DNA from: Trueperella bernardiae
Lineage (GTDB): Bacteria; Actinomycetota; Actinomycetes; Actinomycetales; Actinomycetaceae
Reading direction: 5' to 3'
Assembly (NCBI RefSeq): GCF_001469025.1
Contig: NZ_LNIZ01000010.1
Span: forward strand, 1 to 49,599
Length of the DNA: 49,599 nucleotides
The notes under the pieces are model-generated. The model had not been told where the DNA came from and did not search any database. It saw only the letters and a list, made by a program, of their open reading frames with translations. Of the stretch, positions 47,403 through 49,599 are shown in pieces. Position 1 is the first letter of the stretch. Each line of letters begins with the position of its first letter. The position numbers and the translations under genes are program-made.

Positions 47403-47430
47403 GACAGCCCGCGCCCTTGCGGGCGCTGTC
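47403..47430 (+). terminator. Hairpin between the lipoprotein genes
   Basis: GACAGC..CCGC pairs with GCGGGCGCTGTC with a two-base bulge. No U-run is present, so it may be only partly terminating. Confidence 0.55.
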
Positions 47431-47447
47431 TCACGAAAGGTCCGCCC

Positions 47448-48050
47448 ATGCGCAAGCTTGCCACCACCGCCCTCGTCTTCCTCCTGGCCGGGTGCGGGGC
47501 GGGGCAAGCGAGTGAGGCGGCGTCGTCGGCGGGGCCCTCGTCGTCTGTGGATGCAAGCCCGACGACGCCGGGGCCCGCGCCCGAACCCACCGAGACAACG
47601 GCCGAGCCCTCGGACCTGAGTACGCAGCGGGAGGGGGAGAACATCATCTACCGCTTCGCGGAGGGAAAGTTCTCGCTCGTGGCGCCGACCAATTGGACGC
47701 CGGTGGTGGAAAGCTCGCGGGCGTTCCCCGTGGCGCTGGCCAGTGAGGATGGTAGCGAGCGGGTGGTCGTGGGCGAGATCGGGCCCGCGGACCTGGCGCC
47801 TGGCATGGAGGCCTACGCGGGCCTACTGGCAGAGCGGCTCGGGCTGGACGCCGAACAGGTGGTCTACCTAGGGCAGGACTACCTGGGAGTGGCGCTGGTC
47901 CCCGCGTTCCAGGTGGTAGGCGAGGGGTACGTTGCCCGCGTGTACCTGGCCACGCTCAACGGCACCCTGTACGAGGTGAGCATTCGCGGCGCCGACGACG
48001 CGGCGCTACAGCAGGCGCTGGGTATCGCGGCGTCGGTAGAGATCTCGTAG
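47448..48050 (+). CDS. Lipoprotein, second of a paralogous pair
   Basis: The 200-aa protein has a lipobox LAGC (Cys16) and a Ser/Pro/Thr linker to about residue 58. Its domain matches the preceding protein: FSLVAPTNWTPV aligns with ISIAVPAAWGEP and VGEIGPADLAPGMEAYAGLL with the EIGPAALVPDEEAYIEAL stretch. It is probably exported and anchored to the membrane. GAAAGG precedes the ATG. Function unknown. Confidence 0.8.
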   Translation: MRKLATTALVFLLAGCGAGQASEAASSAGPSSSVDASPTTPGPAPEPTETTAEPSDLSTQREGENIIYRFAEGKFSLVAPTNWTPVVESSRAFPVALASEDGSERVVVGEIGPADLAPGMEAYAGLLAERLGLDAEQVVYLGQDYLGVALVPAFQVVGEGYVARVYLATLNGTLYEVSIRGADDAALQQALGIAASVEIS

Positions 48051-48066
48051 GCCACTAAAGATTTGC

Positions 48067-48120
48067 GGGACGTTTTCGGCCTCATCTGCACATATACGCA
48101 GATGAGGCCGAAAACGTCCC
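48067..48120. repeat. Large palindrome with GGACGTTTTCGG arms, copy 2
   Basis: A 54-nt palindrome centred at 48093/48094 pairs at 25 of 27 positions. Outer arms and central ATAT equal those of 24754-24807, while the inner arms differ but still pair. It lies 17 bases after the second lipoprotein gene and could end its transcription. The rest of 48121-48331 shows no gene. Confidence 0.88.
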
Positions 48121-48331
48121 GGATATTTGTGCTGGCGCGGGGCGAATGGGTGGAGGAGTGGGTGGAAATTGGGCGCAGTCGTTTGCTCGCGTTTTTGGCG
48201 GGGAGACTCTATATTGCGCGACAAATGAATGGCCAATGAATGACCAATGAGGGACAACCGAATGGGCAGCGCCTGGATCGTTCACAACGCCGACGCTCAC
48301 TTTTCGTTGATGTGCCACGGTTTTCTGGTAG

Positions 48332-48405
48332 TCGGGCTAGCGGGATTTGAACCCACGACCTTCCGCTCCCAAAGCGGACGCGCTACCAACCTGCGCTATA
48401 GCCCG
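48332..48405 (-). tRNA. tRNA-Pro (anticodon TGG)
   Basis: The 74-nt cloverleaf has acceptor CGGGCTA with TAGCCCG, anticodon loop TTTGGGA and T-arm GGTTCAAATCC. CCA is not encoded. Confidence 0.96.
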
Positions 48406-48543
48406 TAGCCGAATGGCCTTCGTCAATCTTAAAGGAGCTGGCCGTGTTAGACGAATCAGCCCCGATGAGCATCATCTCACGGGGTGAAGCTTTTGAGAAA
48501 CTTGGCGGGCTTGCTAAGATCGACGGGTCACTTATGGTGATAC

Positions 48544-48617
48544 GCGAGTGTAGCTTAATGGTAAAGCCTCTGCCTTCCAAGCAGATGACGCGGGTTCGAT
48601 TCCCGTCACTCGCTCCA
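48544..48617 (+). tRNA. tRNA-Gly (anticodon TCC)
   Basis: The acceptor GCGAGTG pairs with CACTCGC, the anticodon loop is CTTCCAA and the T-arm GGTTCGATTCC. CCA is encoded (48615-48617). Confidence 0.96.
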
Positions 48618-48649
48618 CTTAGACGTCGGATTTGATAAGTACCCTTTTA

Positions 48650-48770
48650 CGTTAGCGAGTATCGCTTAGGGGGTGTGAAAAATCGCTTGCGCTAGCGGGT
48701 TTGGGTTTTGCGTTACCTAGTATCGTGTTTTCCCTGTTCGAGTAGGGTTTCGAGGTTTAACTCGCTAACG
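48650..48770. repeat. Repeat-rich stretch after tRNA-Gly
   Basis: CGTTAGCGAGT (48650-48660) is repeated inverted as ACTCGCTAACG (48760-48770). A related direct copy, CGTTACCTAGTATCG, starts near 48711. No gene is seen in 48618-48921. Base use is AT-richer than in the rest of the window. Confidence 0.55.
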
Positions 48771-48789
48771 GATGGCAGGTGACGTTCGC

Positions 48790-48845
48790 TGAAGTGCCCC
48801 AGGTTTTCCCACCTACTCAAACGGAAGAAAATCTGGGGCACTTCA
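48790..48845. mobile_element. 56-bp palindromic remnant made of two IS ends
   Basis: The stretch begins TGAAGTGCCCCAGGTTTTC and ends in the near-complement GAAAATCTGGGGCACTTCA. Its complement matches the IS end at 49365-49411 for about 45 bases with few changes, then runs into a second inverted end. It looks like an IS whose interior was deleted. Confidence 0.6.
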
Positions 48846-48921
48846 CCTTGGTGGTGACTCCGCCATCGCTCTTGTTGGGCATTGCTATAGGCGGCTGACA
48901 TGTGGTCGGCGTGGTGGCTAG

Positions 48922-49281
48922 TCAGTGATCAGACTCGTTATCTTCGCCTGGGACGTGTACGAAGAATTGCGAGGAGATTGCAAGTAGTTCGCGCATAAGT
49001 TCGTATTGGCCACCGTGCATGTTCCAGATTTCATCTTCGCCTGCGGCTTCTGGTCGTTCGTAGATCGACGAGGTGGTGTTGACGTCGGCTAGCCATCCGT
49101 TGTCGTAGTAGTCCATGAGCGGTTTCATGGTTTCGTTGAACGCTTTGATGGATTGGAGCCCTTCGCATGCTTTCTCATAGGAGGCGCGGGATTTCATCAG
49201 ATTGTCTTGGGCTACGTTGAGCCGTGCAAGGCTCGCCTGCTGCTCTGGCGTGTAGTTCGATTCTGCTGTGTTGTCGTTCAT
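48922..49281 (-). CDS. DUF4298-like hypothetical protein
   Basis: The 119-aa protein is helical and acidic, with a likely coiled coil in SLARLNVAQDNLMKSRASY (about residues 17-35) and the stretch METMKPLMDYYDNGWLADV-like MKPLMDYYDNGWLADV (about 52-67), which recalls DUF4298. Function is unknown. The ATG at 49281 follows CACACT by six bases (leaderless). It lies between IS remnants in AT-richer DNA and may be acquired. Confidence 0.6.
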   Translation of the reverse strand: MNDNTAESNYTPEQQASLARLNVAQDNLMKSRASYEKACEGLQSIKAFNETMKPLMDYYDNGWLADVNTTSSIYERPEAAGEDEIWNMHGGQYELMRELLAISSQFFVHVPGEDNESDH

Positions 49282-49364
49282 ATATTCAGTGTGACACAAG
49301 CTGTAGGTGTCTGGTGCTAAATGTATGGTGCTGTTTCGTGTCGTTCGCTTTAAACGGGGTGTGG

Positions 49365-49414
49365 TGAAGTGTCCCAGGTTTTCTTCTGTTTGAGTGGATG
49401 GGAGAATCTGGATT
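49365..49414 (+). mobile_element. Left end of an IS3-type element
   Basis: TGAAGTGTCCCAGGTTTTC starts a stretch that matches the remnant at 48790-48845 and runs directly into a transposase start codon at 49415. Confidence 0.55.
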
Positions 49415-49492
49415 ATGTCGAAGGGATTTGATTAGGAAGCGAAAGAGCAGATTGTTCGTCTGGTGGAGGATCTGGAGTGGCCTAAGAATTAG
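49415..49492 (+). pseudogene. Broken IS3-family OrfA fragment
   Basis: The frame reads MSKGFD, a TAG stop, then EAKEQIVRLVEDLEWPKN and a second stop. The pattern fits the N-terminus of IS3 OrfA (…FDQEAKxxxVRLVED), with a CAG-to-TAG change. The rest of the gene is missing. GGCCTAA-GAA-TTAGGCC at 49479-49495 is a perfect hairpin at the junction with the next element. Confidence 0.65.
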
Positions 49493-49503
49493 GCCCACTC
49501 GGT

Positions 49504-49599
49504 TTAAGTGTTGACCGTGTTTTCTTGTTTCCATTGTTCCGCGTATTTCCGTGGGCTGAGGTAGCCGAGTGAGGAATGCGGATGGAAGTTATTGTAACG
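49504..49599 (-). CDS. IS3-family transposase OrfB, C-terminal end (cut by window)
   Basis: The last 31 residues read RYNNFHPHSSLGYLSPRKYA then EQWKQENTVNT, the typical end of the DDE transposase of IS3-family elements (YNxxRPHSSLGYLSPxxY). The gene continues beyond the right edge of the window. It opposes the OrfA fragment, so at least two elements or rearranged pieces meet here. Confidence 0.88.
   Translation of the reverse strand, partial: RYNNFHPHSSLGYLSPRKYAEQWKQENTVNT

Noticed and set aside
48444-48635. Small ORF starting GTG with AAAGGAG upstream, between tRNA-Pro and tRNA-Gly.
   Set aside because: It reads through the whole tRNA-Gly gene, has no recognised domain, and the reading frame probably stays open by chance; a decayed gene fragment cannot be excluded.

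Overview
The window is high-GC DNA from an actinobacterium, most likely of the Actinomycetaceae (Actinomyces/Schaalia/Trueperella-like). The grounds are a short L32 protein, a mycothiol-type Rv2466c-like oxidoreductase, an actinobacterial DUF3516-type helicase, a ThrE-type exporter with both halves in one chain, a fermentative pyruvate formate-lyase locus, and many genes whose -10 box lies exactly six bases before the start codon (leaderless mRNAs). The genus is an inference.

Layout. 1-117 is the 3' end of an rRNA operon (5S). 313-9881 holds a methyltransferase, ilvD, a ThrE-type exporter, an AspT/YidE-type transporter, and ilvB-ilvN-ilvC preceded by an attenuator with an Ile-Ile-Leu-Val-Val-Val leader peptide. 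10024-19211 holds aspA, then leuB-ilvE-cimA, then a fermentation locus in which pyruvate formate-lyase is split into a 693-aa catalytic chain and a separate 82-aa glycyl-radical chain, followed by its activase. 19396-31177 holds yggS, a helicase with a small membrane ORF joined across a nine-C tract, an ATP-grasp protein, orn, tRNAs Lys/His/Arg, two tandem GTPases, an SSB-like protein and ettA. 31327-41420 holds tesB, malQ with a Cys-less EIIB-like domain, tag, pepN, an Rv2466c-like protein, an M13 peptidase and rpiB. 41569-47000 holds cysK-cysE behind a leader with a poly-cysteine upstream ORF, yigZ, rpmF and a MaoC-Rossmann fusion. 46758-48050 holds two paralogous lipoproteins. The right end (48332-49599) holds tRNA-Pro, tRNA-Gly, a DUF4298-like gene and broken IS3-family pieces.

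Function. Branched-chain amino acid synthesis dominates the left third: ilvB/N, ilvC, ilvD, ilvE, leuB and a citramalate synthase for threonine-independent 2-oxobutyrate. Pyruvate is the common substrate of IlvB, CimA and the PFL system. Cysteine synthesis (CysE/CysK) lies on the right. Two amino-acid operons appear to be controlled by ribosome-sensing leaders, one reading Ile/Leu/Val codons and the other Cys codons.

The best candidates for new biology are the split PFL, the coupled poly-Cys leader, the C9 junction tract, a family of 54-nt covarying palindromes, a 76-bp palindromic intergenic element, and the Cys-less EIIB protein coupled to malQ. All calls are by reading only; no searches were run.
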